Part shown: positions 6,680 to 14,682 of the stretch, piece after piece
How the letters are laid out: each line of letters starts with the position of its first letter
Position numbering within the stretch: the first letter of the stretch is position 1
DNA from: Cyanobacteria bacterium UBA11153
GTDB lineage: Bacteria > Cyanobacteriota > Cyanobacteriia > Cyanobacteriales > Coleofasciculaceae
Length of the DNA: 18,746 bases
Assembly: GCA_003511885.1 (NCBI GenBank)
Contig: DOIX01000015.1
Location: 1 to 18,746, forward strand
Direction: 5' to 3'
The notes under the pieces: model-generated
Seen by the model: only the letters and a program-made list of their open reading frames with translations
Databases searched by the model: none
Told to the model about the DNA's origin: nothing
Position numbers and translations under genes: made by a program

Positions 6680-8602
6680 CTAGTTCACCTTCGCGACTAT
6701 ATCATTGATAGCTTTAGCAAAGAATTGAGGAACACGCGCTGCATCAGCTCCTGATTCTCTAAGTTTTTGAATTAATGCGATTGTATAATCTGTCTTTTTT
6801 TTTCTAATTTGTTTGGCAATTTCATCTTCAAATCCATCCTCACCTGGCTGTTTAGTTAGAGTAACATTTCGTTCAGACAAAATCTGTCTATATTCTTGAT
6901 CGAATCCATTTTTGACAAGAAACATTTCTAAATCTATACCCTCTTCCGGAAGGGGGCGGGCAAGTTCTTCGCATTCATCATCTGTGACTCCACGCTTCTT
7001 AATCTCATTAATAAAGCCCTTTCCTGCCTGATCGTTGTCACAGAGCATAATCCAGGGAATTTCAAAAGCCTTTGCTAAACCTACAAAAGCACCGGGGGAG
7101 CCATTATTTTGAAAATCAATTACTGTAACTCCTGCTTGATCCAATGGTTTTTCCAACAAATCTGCAAAATACCGAAGCAGCAGATATTCACTTTGTCCCT
7201 CACACATTAACCAGACACGAGCGAATAGTACTTCTCCCCGAATGCGCTTGGCATAAGTTTCAAGATTATCTAGTTCTTGATCGCTAAGATATAGTTGTGA
7301 TTCTGCATAAAGTTGCTCAATTTTATTGTGATTTTCCTGGTTTACGCTCTTGAGCAAACCCTGACTCTCATTATCGTCCATTTTTCCCTTTAAAGTAAGG
7401 ATGGAAGTAGAGTCGTCGTATTCAAATTTTCCCGAATTATGCTGACAAAAAGTTATTAACTTAGGTTCATTTGGTAAATGAGCTGTAAAAAATCGCTTTA
7501 GATAAAGAACCTTTGACGATACTCCCTGCCGCCGAAACATCCGTATCTGAGTGAACGGTATTTCCTGAATGAAGTAAGGTGAGTGACTTGAGATTATTTT
7601 TTGACTTTTAACCTTATCTAAATTTGCTGCTAACGCACGAGCAGCTTGAGGATGTAAATGCGCTTCCGGCTCCTCTAAAGCTAAAATTGCCTCTGTTTCT
7701 GGTTCAAAAGTTGGTTGGAGTAGGACATCAATATAAGCTTGAAAAAGAAAGAAAACGGCTAAACTCTGCGTTCCCTGTCCATGGCGGACAAGCGGAAAAT
7801 CAACTTCACTACCACGACCTCTAATAACTATCTCTGATTTCGACATCAATTCTACAGGCTTAAGGGGTAGTGCTTGGATAGAAGTATTTTGTCCTGTTTC
7901 CAATGCTAAAACTTTCTGAGCATTGTCTAAAGATAATCTCACTGCTTCAAGTCTGGGATCTACTTGTAGTAAAGTATTATTCAGTTTTGATAGTTCTTCC
8001 CTTAGTTCATTCCTTTTTTCGTCACTTATTTTAATGTCGCGGAGAATCCGTCCCCAAAACTGGGAACGCGGCGAAAATTCATCTTTTGAATCTCGGAGAG
8101 CAGATAAGTAAAATAGACGAATGTAGGATAAGAATTTGTTCAGGTTAACAGGGTTTCCTCCGTTTCCTCTTAAAGGTTGTCCATCCAGCGTGAGAAACTC
8201 CCACTGAGTACTCACCTCTTTGCTATCTTGATTATATTTGCTTGATAGACGTAGCCCTATGAAATATTGGCTTGTGTTAGGATCTGATTGAATAATAGGT
8301 TGAAGAGCTTGAATTAAAGTTTTAGGCCATTGATCAGGTTCATCCTCTCTGAACCACAATTCGATAATAATACCTTCACTGGTTTGAGGTGAGTCTTCAA
8401 CCTTCGACATATGGTAGTCATACTCATCAAAAATTATAGCACGACCTGCTGGACTTCTTTGTGGTAATGCCATTCTCAAAGCATCGAGAAGGGCTGTTTT
8501 GCCGGAGTTATTTTCACCGACTAAAACGGTAGTATCTTCAATAGGGATAGTTACATCTACCAAATTGCGAAAATTTTTGACAATAATTTCTCTGAGTTTC
8601 AT
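6680..8602 (-). CDS. gajA: OLD-family ATPase/TOPRIM nuclease, Gabija GajA
   Basis: Class 2 OLD-family protein: an ABC-type ATPase fused to a TOPRIM nuclease, the DNA-cleaving subunit of Gabija. In 640 residues I see an N-terminal RecF/SMC-like start (KLREIIVKNFRNL), Walker A GENNSGKT (29-36), a signature-like RHGQGTQS (273-280), Walker B AILALEEPEAHLHP (305-318) and the switch histidine H340 in SSHSP. The TOPRIM follows with E468 in MCEGQSE, the DxD pair D522/D524 in LCDNDQAGKG, and an acidic LPEEGIDLEMFL (551-562). All expected catalytic residues appear present. The linker between H340 and E468 is long, making the protein somewhat larger than the Bacillus GajA. It precedes gajB with a one-base gap. 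No clear ribosome binding site is seen before the ATG. Confidence 0.88.
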   Translation of the reverse strand: MKLREIIVKNFRNLVDVTIPIEDTTVLVGENNSGKTALLDALRMALPQRSPAGRAIIFDEYDYHMSKVEDSPQTSEGIIIELWFREDEPDQWPKTLIQALQPIIQSDPNTSQYFIGLRLSSKYNQDSKEVSTQWEFLTLDGQPLRGNGGNPVNLNKFLSYIRLFYLSALRDSKDEFSPRSQFWGRILRDIKISDEKRNELREELSKLNNTLLQVDPRLEAVRLSLDNAQKVLALETGQNTSIQALPLKPVELMSKSEIVIRGRGSEVDFPLVRHGQGTQSLAVFFLFQAYIDVLLQPTFEPETEAILALEEPEAHLHPQAARALAANLDKVKSQKIISSHSPYFIQEIPFTQIRMFRRQGVSSKVLYLKRFFTAHLPNEPKLITFCQHNSGKFEYDDSTSILTLKGKMDDNESQGLLKSVNQENHNKIEQLYAESQLYLSDQELDNLETYAKRIRGEVLFARVWLMCEGQSEYLLLRYFADLLEKPLDQAGVTVIDFQNNGSPGAFVGLAKAFEIPWIMLCDNDQAGKGFINEIKKRGVTDDECEELARPLPEEGIDLEMFLVKNGFDQEYRQILSERNVTLTKQPGEDGFEDEIAKQIRKKKTDYTIALIQKLRESGADAARVPQFFAKAINDIVAKVN

Positions 8603-8758
8603 ATTTTCGATAAATTAATTTCAATAATCCATAATGTAGCGATTCTCAGTTTGATGAGGTACATGAGCAAGAGGCTTCTCTGAACAAGGATCTTAAGCCC
8701 CTTGTTACCAAAGCTTTAGGTGTACTTCACTCATGCGATAAACACTATATCAATAATC

Positions 8759-9946
8759 CTATCCCTCTATTTTATCCTCAAACGTACTATCTCCTGAAAT
8801 TACCTCACCCGTAACATCTCCTTCTAATAATTCCTCTATCCCTGACAATGCTCTAGGAGTATCCCCAGAGACTATATCGAAACTACTTTTTACTCCCTCC
8901 CCATACTTGAAATGAGAATTATCCCATCGATCCAGAATATCTTTAATCGCAACTTCCTTTAACCAAACTTGAGCCACAACAGTCAAGGGTAAAGCCAGAA
9001 ATAACCCTAAAAAACCAAAAAAGGTAGCAAAAAACACCTGTGCTAAAAGCGTCACCGCTGGTAAAAGAGATACCTGTTGCGCCATGACATAGGGAGTCAG
9101 TAAATTACTTTCAATTTGCTGAATCGCAACGTACAATATTAAAACCGCGATCGCCTTCACACCCCCATTAGGATCGAGTAACGCGATCGCAATCGGCGGT
9201 ACGACACTCAATCCGGGGCCAATATTGGGCAGAAAAGTCAAAATACCTGCTAGAGTTGCCTGTGCCAGTGCCAGGGGAATACCCAAAATCAACAATCCCA
9301 CAAAACTGAACACGGCAATGACAGCCATATTGAAAATAATCCCAATTAACCAACCCTGTAAAGATTTATCGCATTCTCTCAAAATCTCATCCACGCGACG
9401 GCGATAGAAGGAAGGAAAAAGCTTGATAAAACTTTGTCGATAAGGATGAGGATCTACCAACAACATTAGCGATAAAATTATCACCAACAGAAATTGACCG
9501 ACAACCGCCAACGAGCCAAAAGCCAAAGAAAATCCACCCCCTAATAGTCGCTGAGCTAATGGTTGAAGTTGTTGAACAAGTTGGTTAATACTTGGAATAT
9601 ATCGATCTCTAAACTCTGGAGAAATGCTGGATTTCAATAATTCAAACCACTGATTTAACCGTTCAATGCCTTGAGGAACTAACTCAATCAATCGTTGAAA
9701 TTCATTGACAAAAGGTGGTACAATTAGCCAGTAAAAACCAACTAAAACAGCAAACAAGAGAAAAATCGACAAAAATACCGAAAATCCCCGCTTCATTCCC
9801 AACCGACAGAATCGTTCCACCACTATATTTAAGGCATCGGCAAGGAGGACTGCGGCAAAGACGAGCAAGACAACCTGCCGGATCTGCCACAAGATATACA
9901 TGGATAAGATAAAGGCCAGTAAGCCAATCCATTTACCCAGATTCAC
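8759..9946 (-). CDS. AI-2E family membrane transporter
   Basis: Member of the AI-2E (YdiK/PerM/TqsA-like) permease family. The name comes from autoinducer-2 export in E. coli, but members move varied substrates and the substrate here is unknown. Of 395 residues, hydrophobic segments lie at about 6-20, 24-42, 54-78, 140-164, 199-221, 223-257, 264-281 and 300-326. Family motifs are FLPNIGPGLSVVPP (238-251) and QQIESNLLTPYVMA (276-289). The last 50 or so residues are a polar cytoplasmic tail. I chose the GTG at 9946 because GAGGAGGG lies six bases upstream and it gives the start MNLGKWIG; the frame continues to a TTG at 9997 that has no such signal. It is probably a stand-alone gene. Confidence 0.9.
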   Translation of the reverse strand: MNLGKWIGLLAFILSMYILWQIRQVVLLVFAAVLLADALNIVVERFCRLGMKRGFSVFLSIFLLFAVLVGFYWLIVPPFVNEFQRLIELVPQGIERLNQWFELLKSSISPEFRDRYIPSINQLVQQLQPLAQRLLGGGFSLAFGSLAVVGQFLLVIILSLMLLVDPHPYRQSFIKLFPSFYRRRVDEILRECDKSLQGWLIGIIFNMAVIAVFSFVGLLILGIPLALAQATLAGILTFLPNIGPGLSVVPPIAIALLDPNGGVKAIAVLILYVAIQQIESNLLTPYVMAQQVSLLPAVTLLAQVFFATFFGFLGLFLALPLTVVAQVWLKEVAIKDILDRWDNSHFKYGEGVKSSFDIVSGDTPRALSGIEELLEGDVTGEVISGDSTFEDKIEG

Positions 9947-10206
9947 GCTAAACCCTCCTCTCCTCAAATCCGGTTGAATATTTATCTTATCGGACAAGAG
10001 TCGGTAATTTTTTGTCTACGCTCATAGCACAAAGGTTCTGAGATAGTTTCGATCCTCACTCCCCAGAATACTTTTGAGTTGTGAATAACAATTCTCCCGT
10101 CCTCTCCTACCCCCTGCCCTCCTGCCCCAAAACACCGACTCCCTGACAAATCTACCCAAATCCCTCCCATAGAGGTCATAATTCCGACAAAGACAGTTGG
10201 ATTCAG

Positions 10207-10527
10207 ATGACAGTAAAGTACTTTTTTCTTTCGGAAGGTTGGATCGTCGGTAGGGTTTGGGAGTTCGGCGGGCTTTGGAATATCAATGCTTGGCGACGCG
10301 AACCCGAAATTGTACAAATGAACATTTGTATCCTAGAACAGGAGGAAAAATTATGGCTATATCGGGTTGAGGATGCGGTTCTTATGGTGGAAGTCAAACC
10401 CACCCCTGCTGCTTCAGCCTCCTCAGCCAAGACAATTGGTCAAGTAGTTCTTAAACGACTGATTACAGCAGACCAGGTAATCGAGCGATTGACTACCGCT
10501 AATACATTGTGCAACATTCCACACTAG
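10207..10527 (+). CDS. Small protein of unknown function upstream of psbB
   Basis: I do not recognise a named family. The 106-residue product has an aromatic-rich N-terminal part (KYFFLSEGWIVGRVWEFGG, about 4-22), a beta-rich stretch ending EKLWLYRVEDAVLMVEVKP (about 47-65), an A/S/P-rich linker (about 66-74) and a short helical tail with VVLKRLITADQVIERL. It has no membrane segment and no signal peptide. It diverges from the AI-2E gene and precedes psbB on the same strand by 272 bases. The amino-acid pattern looks like a real folded protein, and the frame is clean from an ATG, although the ribosome binding site is weak. Its stop codon merges into a 7-bp tandem repeat. Confidence 0.7.
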   Translation: MTVKYFFLSEGWIVGRVWEFGGLWNINAWRREPEIVQMNICILEQEEKLWLYRVEDAVLMVEVKPTPAASASSAKTIGQVVLKRLITADQVIERLTTANTLCNIPH

Positions 10528-10547
10528 ATAGGGGATAGGGGATAGGG
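10527..10547. repeat. Heptamer array GATAGGG x3 on a stop codon
   Basis: Three exact copies of GATAGGG follow one another. The first base of the array is the last base of the TAG stop of the small upstream gene. Two further heptamers, CCCCACT x2, lie at 10586-10599 in the same spacer before psbB. Confidence 0.7.
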
Positions 10548-10662
10548 GCTAGAGAAAGAAAAAAAAGTCTTCCTTGTCTTCCATTCCCCACTCCCCACTC
10601 CTCCTTCCTCTTGCAATCGCCTCTAACAAAAGATACACTTCTTTAAACAATCTTTAGTTTGA

Positions 10663-10677
10663 CGGACACCTTGTCCG
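10663..10677 (+). promoter_or_regulatory. Small inverted repeat in the psbB upstream region
   Basis: CGGAC (10663-10667) and GTCCG (10673-10677) form a 5-bp perfect inverted repeat with a 5-base loop, about 120 bases before the psbB start. It could be an operator or a 5' leader hairpin. I could not pick a convincing psbB promoter by eye. Confidence 0.25.
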
Positions 10678-10799
10678 AAACTATCCGGTTTCTTGCCCAG
10701 AGGTTCTTGCCTAACCCCGGGTGGGTCATTGTAGTTTCTAACATCTTCAGCAAAAGAAAGATCGAAGTAAAAACTTTATCTCTAGGAGGAGCGTAGTCA

Positions 10800-12320
10800 A
10801 TGGGGCTACCTTGGTACCGAGTACACACAGTCGTCCTGAACGATCCAGGCCGTCTGATTGCTGTACACTTAATGCACACTGCCCTAGTAGCAGGCTGGGC
10901 TGGTTCGATGGCCTTGTACGAACTGGCAATTTTTGATCCCAGCGACCCAATTCTAAACCCGATGTGGCGACAAGGGATGTTTGTCCTCCCCTTCATGGCA
11001 CGTTTGGGTATTACAGGTTCTTGGCGTGGCTGGAGCATTACAGGGGAAGCAGGAGCAGACCCCGGCTTCTGGTCATTTGAAGGTGTTGCCACCGCTCACA
11101 TTATCCTGGCTGGGATGTTGTTCCTAGCAGCAGTATGGCACTGGGTTTACTGGGATTTGGAACTATTTAGAGATCCCCGTACAGGTGAACCTGCCCTTGA
11201 TTTACCAAAAATGTTTGGTATTCACCTGTTCTTATCTGGTCTTCTTTGCTTTGGCTTTGGTGCATTCCACTTGACCGGGCTATTTGGTCCAGGTATGTGG
11301 GTGTCCGACCCTTATGGTCTCACGGGTAGCGTTCAGCCTGTAGCACCAGCCTGGGGGCCGGAAGGGTTTAATCCCTATAACCCAGGTGGTATTGTGGCTC
11401 ACCATATTGCTGCGGGTGTTGTAGGTGTGATTGCTGGGTTATTCCACTTGAGTGTCCGGCCTCCACAACGGCTATTTAAGGCTCTGCGGATGGGGAATAT
11501 TGAAACAGTACTATCTAGTAGTATTGCGGCGGTATTCTTTGCAGCTTTTGTGGTAGCAGGTACGATGTGGTTCGGTTCTGCGGCAACACCAATCGAGTTG
11601 TTTGGTCCTACTCGTCATCAATGGGATAGCGGTTATTTCCAACAGGAAATTGCACGGCGTGTCGATGCCAGTATTGCAGATGGAGCAACTCCTTCAGAAG
11701 CTTGGGCAGCAATTCCTGAAAAATTGGCTTTCTACGACTATGTGGGTAACTCCCCAGCCAAAGGCGGTTTATTCCGCACAGGTCCAATGAATACTGGTGA
11801 TGGCATAGCTCAAGTTTGGCTGGGTCATCCAGTCTTTACCGATGGAGCTGGACGCAACCTGACAGTGCGTCGCTTACCCAACTTCTTTGAAACTTTCCCT
11901 GTCATCTTGACGGATGCCGATGGCATCGTGCGCGCCGATATTCCTTTCCGGCGGGCAGAATCAAGATACAGCTTTGAACAAGCTGGTGTTACTGTTCAAT
12001 TCTACGGTGGAACATTGGACGGTCAAACCTTTACCGATCCAATCGATGTGAAAAAATATGCTCGTAAGGCGCAATTGGGTGAGCCTTTTGAGTTTGATAC
12101 CCAAACCCTAGGCTCTGACGGGGTGTTCCGCACCAGCCCAAGAGGTTGGTTCACCTTCGGTCATGCCGTCTTTGCTTTGCTATTCTTCTTTGGTCATATC
12201 TGGCATGGCTCTCGGACTCTGTACCGAGATGTGTTTGCAGGTGTCGATCCTGACTTAGAAGAACAAGTAGAGTTTGGTCTGTTCCAAAAAGTGGGCGACT
12301 TGACCACTCGGAAGATATAG
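10800..12320 (+). CDS. psbB: Photosystem II chlorophyll-binding protein CP47
   Basis: CP47 is the inner antenna protein of photosystem II. It sits in the thylakoid membrane and passes excitation energy from its chlorophyll a to the reaction centre. The 506 residues match the family's usual length. It begins [19 protein letters not shown], has the expected membrane helices with paired histidines that ligate chlorophyll (for example [13 protein letters not shown] near the N-terminus and [18 protein letters not shown] in the middle). A large lumenal loop follows at about 258-450, then the last helix [19 protein letters not shown]. It ends [17 protein letters not shown] strong AGGAGGA at 10784-10790 lies nine bases before the ATG. 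psbT follows 122 bases downstream, the common cyanobacterial and plastid arrangement. Confidence 0.99.
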   Translation: MGLPWYRVHTVVLNDPGRLIAVHLMHTALVAGWAGSMALYELAIFDPSDPILNPMWRQGMFVLPFMARLGITGSWRGWSITGEAGADPGFWSFEGVATAHIILAGMLFLAAVWHWVYWDLELFRDPRTGEPALDLPKMFGIHLFLSGLLCFGFGAFHLTGLFGPGMWVSDPYGLTGSVQPVAPAWGPEGFNPYNPGGIVAHHIAAGVVGVIAGLFHLSVRPPQRLFKALRMGNIETVLSSSIAAVFFAAFVVAGTMWFGSAATPIELFGPTRHQWDSGYFQQEIARRVDASIADGATPSEAWAAIPEKLAFYDYVGNSPAKGGLFRTGPMNTGDGIAQVWLGHPVFTDGAGRNLTVRRLPNFFETFPVILTDADGIVRADIPFRRAESRYSFEQAGVTVQFYGGTLDGQTFTDPIDVKKYARKAQLGEPFEFDTQTLGSDGVFRTSPRGWFTFGHAVFALLFFFGHIWHGSRTLYRDVFAGVDPDLEEQVEFGLFQKVGDLTTRKI

Positions 12321-12342
12321 ACAACCGATTGCGACTGAAAAT

Positions 12343-12381
12343 TAAAGAGGTTGGGGGAAAATTTTTTCCTTGGCCTCTTTA
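12343..12381 (+). terminator. Hairpin between psbB and psbT
   Basis: TAAAGAGG (12343-12350) pairs perfectly with CCTCTTTA (12374-12381), and GGAAAA (12356-12361) pairs with TTTTCC (12364-12369) inside it. Together they make a nested stem-loop 23 bases after the psbB stop, followed by CTTTT. It could be a terminator, an attenuator or a 3' processing and stability element that separates psbB from psbT levels. Confidence 0.5.
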
Positions 12382-12442
12382 CTTTTGAGTGTTGCTTGTC
12401 AAGGTAGACTAGAAATAAAGCAAATAATTGGGGATTATTAAC

Positions 12443-12538
12443 ATGGAAAGCTTTGCTTATATACTGATCCTGGCCTTAGCACTGGGTGTTCTATTTTTTG
12501 CGATCGCCTTCCGGGAACCGCCCAGGATTGAAAAGTAG
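12443..12538 (+). CDS. psbT: Photosystem II protein PsbT
   Basis: PsbT is a single-helix subunit at the photosystem II dimer interface, near CP47, D1 and D2, and aids dimer stability and acceptor-side repair. The 31-residue product starts [19 protein letters not shown] (one membrane helix, about 5-22) and ends with the polar stroma-facing tail FREPPRIEK, the typical length and sequence of the family. GGGGA lies eight bases before the ATG. The gene follows psbB on the same strand, separated by a hairpin, and contains one HIP1 octamer (12500-12507). Confidence 0.97.
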   Translation: MESFAYILILALALGVLFFAIAFREPPRIEK

Positions 12539-12544
12539 CTCCCT

Positions 12545-12590
12545 CTACAGCTCTCTCTGTAGATCGAATCAGCAGGCTCTTTTTGAGCCT
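12545..12590 (+). terminator. Two short hairpins after psbT
   Basis: CTACAG (12545-12550) pairs with CTGTAG (12557-12562), and AGGCTC (12574-12579) pairs with GAGCCT (12585-12590) around a TTTTT loop. They begin seven bases after the psbT stop. Neither is followed by a run of T, so a terminator role is uncertain; protection of the psbT mRNA 3' end is equally possible. Confidence 0.35.
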
Positions 12591-12659
12591 CTGTGAATCA
12601 GATTAATCAAGGCAGTTAACTCTTGTCATCATCAAAAATCGATCGTTTGGTTCAATGCC

Positions 12660-12728
12660 CTGAGCCGCCAAATTCTATCTGATTCCCCTTTAACTAAGAG
12701 GAAATCAAATAGATGAAGAGCGGCTCAG
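12660..12728 (+). terminator. Long nested hairpin between psbT and nrdR
   Basis: CTGAGCCGC (12660-12668) pairs perfectly with GCGGCTCAG (12720-12728). Within it, CTATCTGATT (12675-12684) pairs with AATCAAATAG (12703-12712) at 9 of 10 positions. The 69-base structure is followed by ATTTT. It is the best terminator candidate after psbT, but the two-part stem would also suit a small repeat element or a structured RNA. Confidence 0.45.
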
Positions 12729-12796
12729 ATTTTCCCATTGGTTTACCATAATCCAGGTAGAGCCTTTAAGTCCACCACGAGAAAGGACTTTATTGT

Positions 12797-13336
12797 ATGC
12801 GATGTCCCTATTGTCAGCACACTGACAGCCGGGTTCTCGAATCCCGTGCCACAGAAGCAGGACAAAGTGTTCGACGACGTAGAGAGTGCTTGGAATGCAA
12901 GCACCGCTTCACGACTTACGAGCGGATTGAATTTGTCCCTGTCACTGTCATCAAAAGAGATGGCAAACGGGAATCTTTTGACCGCTCCAAGTTATTGCGT
13001 GGCATTATACGCGCTTGCGAGAAAACTGGCATCCCCCAAGGACGTTTGGAAGCCTTGGTGGATGAGATTGAATCGGAAGTTCAACAGGGATTTGGACGAG
13101 AAGTCACGAGCAATGAAATTGGGGAGTTGGTACTCCAATACCTGCGCGATGAGAGTGAAGTGGCTTATGTGCGTTTTGCCTCGGTCTATCGTAAATTTCA
13201 AGGTATTCGAGATTTTGTTGAGGCATTAGATCTTCTGCAAAACGATCCAGAAGTCAGGGAAATATCAAACCCCTTGCCCAGCGTACCTCCCGAGGAGGAT
13301 CGAGATCCCACCGCTCGCTTCGGAATGCCAATTTGA
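12797..13336 (+). CDS. nrdR: Transcriptional repressor NrdR
   Basis: NrdR is the zinc- and ATP/dATP-sensing repressor of ribonucleotide reductase genes. The 179-residue protein has an N-terminal zinc ribbon with C3, C6, C31 and C34 (MRCPYC and [13 protein letters not shown]), followed by an ATP-cone domain at about 49-139 that begins [19 protein letters not shown]. The last 40 residues, acidic and proline-rich, extend past the core domain. AAAGGA at 12782-12787 lies nine bases before the ATG. rps1 follows 350 bases downstream. I see no ribonucleotide reductase gene in the window. Confidence 0.96.
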   Translation: MRCPYCQHTDSRVLESRATEAGQSVRRRRECLECKHRFTTYERIEFVPVTVIKRDGKRESFDRSKLLRGIIRACEKTGIPQGRLEALVDEIESEVQQGFGREVTSNEIGELVLQYLRDESEVAYVRFASVYRKFQGIRDFVEALDLLQNDPEVREISNPLPSVPPEEDRDPTARFGMPI

Positions 13337-13686
13337 GCTATAATTGTTTGTCTGGACTTACGATCGCCTGTCTAGGCTTCTCAACGAACCTTATAAAATT
13401 GGTTCTCGATCGAGATACTAAAAAGTCTACACAGCCCATAATTTATGGGTTAGGGCTAACTTCATCGCCAACTTTCTGGTTCTTTGAAGCTCTGTCCGAG
13501 GTGTAGCACCGCTCAATGCCTTGGGGGTATCTTCAGGGCGATGCGGAATACCGCCTTTGTCAGTACAAACACTAATGTTGTACTAAAGATGTCCTTTCAT
13601 GGCAGCCATCAATGACCATGAAGATATCCAGGTTAAAAGTATCAGGCATACTCATTAAGGAGATCAAACAAGGAAACCCAACACAC
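13337..13686 (+). promoter_or_regulatory. Structured upstream region of rps1
   Basis: This 350-base gap has no gene. A -10-like TATAAT (13339-13344) lies three bases after the nrdR stop. Inverted repeats follow: GAACC/GGTTC (13386-13390, 13401-13405), the palindrome CTCGATCGAG (13405-13414), CCCATAA/TTATGGG (13435-13449), GCGG/CCGC (13543-13554) and AGTACAA/TTGTACT (13562-13568, 13578-13584). Such a concentration suggests a folded leader, possibly for S1 autoregulation, but this is inference. Confidence 0.35.
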
Positions 13687-14658
13687 ATGGTCAGTCAGAA
13701 AACAAGCACGATAGATATTGGCTTCACTCACGACGATTTTGCCGCTCTCCTCGATAAATACGATTATCACTTCAGTCCCGGTGATATTGTCGCTGGTACT
13801 GTATTCAGTTTGGAGCCAAGAGGCGCTCTGATTGACATTGGTGCGAAAACTGCCGCCTATATTCCGATTCAGGAAATGTCAATTAACCGTGTTGACAGCC
13901 CTGATGAAGTATTACAGTCAAACGAGACGCGAGAATTCTTCATTCTGACGGATGAAAATGAGGATGGACAACTAACCCTTTCCATCCGCCGGATTGAGTA
14001 TATGCGGGCTTGGGAGCGCGTGCGGCAGCTCCAAACTGAAGACGCGACGGTGCGCTCTCTGGTTTTTGCTACCAATCGAGGTGGGGCGCTAGTGCGGATT
14101 GAGGGATTGCGCGGCTTTATTCCAGGTTCTCACATCAGCACTCGCAAACCAAAGGAAGATTTAGTGGGAGAAGAATTACCTCTCAAATTCCTAGAGGTTG
14201 ATGAAGATCGCAACCGTCTGGTACTATCTCACCGTCGTGCGCTAGTTGAGCGGAAGATGAACCGCTTAGAAGTGGGTGAGGTGGTGATTGGCTCAGTACG
14301 CGGGATTAAGCCTTACGGTGCTTTTATTGATATTGGCGGCGTGAGCGGATTGTTGCACATTTCCGAAATTTCTCACGATCATATTGATACTCCCCATAGT
14401 GTCTTTAATGTCAATGATGAAGTGAAAGTCATGATCATTGATTTGGATGCAGAAAGAGGGCGAATTTCCCTGTCAACCAAGCAATTAGAGCCGGAGCCAG
14501 GGGATATGATTAATAATCGCGATCGCGTTTATGATAAGGCGGAAGAGATGGCAGCGAAATATCGCGAAAAAATGCGCGCTCAACAGGAAGGCGCGAGTCC
14601 TCAACCGGAAGCTGAATTTCCAGAGCAAGAGGATATTGTATCTGCTGTTGAAGATTAA
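13687..14658 (+). CDS. rps1: 30S ribosomal protein S1
   Basis: S1 binds mRNA and helps the 30S subunit start translation. This is the short cyanobacterial/plastid type with three S1 (OB-fold) domains, at about 32-101 (GDIVAGTVFSLEPRGALIDI), 119-184 and 196-265 (GEVVIGSVRGIKPYGAFIDI), and a charged, glutamate-rich tail. The 323 residues fit cyanobacterial S1, in contrast to the six-domain enterobacterial protein. I chose the ATG at 13687 because MVSQKTSTIDIGFTHDDFAA is the family start and AAGGAA lies 11 bases upstream; the frame is open back to 13612 but the extra 25 residues are not S1-like. Confidence 0.96.
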   Translation: MVSQKTSTIDIGFTHDDFAALLDKYDYHFSPGDIVAGTVFSLEPRGALIDIGAKTAAYIPIQEMSINRVDSPDEVLQSNETREFFILTDENEDGQLTLSIRRIEYMRAWERVRQLQTEDATVRSLVFATNRGGALVRIEGLRGFIPGSHISTRKPKEDLVGEELPLKFLEVDEDRNRLVLSHRRALVERKMNRLEVGEVVIGSVRGIKPYGAFIDIGGVSGLLHISEISHDHIDTPHSVFNVNDEVKVMIIDLDAERGRISLSTKQLEPEPGDMINNRDRVYDKAEEMAAKYREKMRAQQEGASPQPEAEFPEQEDIVSAVED

Positions 14659-14682
14659 TTGTAATCTAACTCTAATCTGTGG

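Noticed and set aside
8683..8706. Terminator of the AI-2E gene
   Set aside because: The 7-bp stem with a 10-base loop is not followed by a T-run on the minus strand, so I mention it only as part of the junction.
9947..9997. TTG-initiated extension of the AI-2E gene
   Set aside because: A strong GAGGAGGG sits inside this stretch, six bases before the GTG at 9946, so it is the ribosome binding site of the shorter form.
10643..11092. 149-codon minus-strand frame opposite the psbB start
   Set aside because: It is antisense to the highly conserved psbB N-terminus and has no recognisable features or ribosome binding site.
12738..13229. 163-codon plus-strand frame overlapping nrdR
   Set aside because: It is an out-of-frame shadow of nrdR, whose zinc ribbon and ATP-cone are unmistakable in the other frame.
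13562..13584. LexA-type operator (AGTAC...GTACT) before rps1
   Set aside because: The half-sites are much farther apart than in cyanobacterial LexA boxes, so a stem-loop is the simpler reading.
13612..13686. 25-codon N-terminal extension of rps1
   Set aside because: The family start MVSQ at 13687 has its own ribosome binding site, and the extension is not S1-like.
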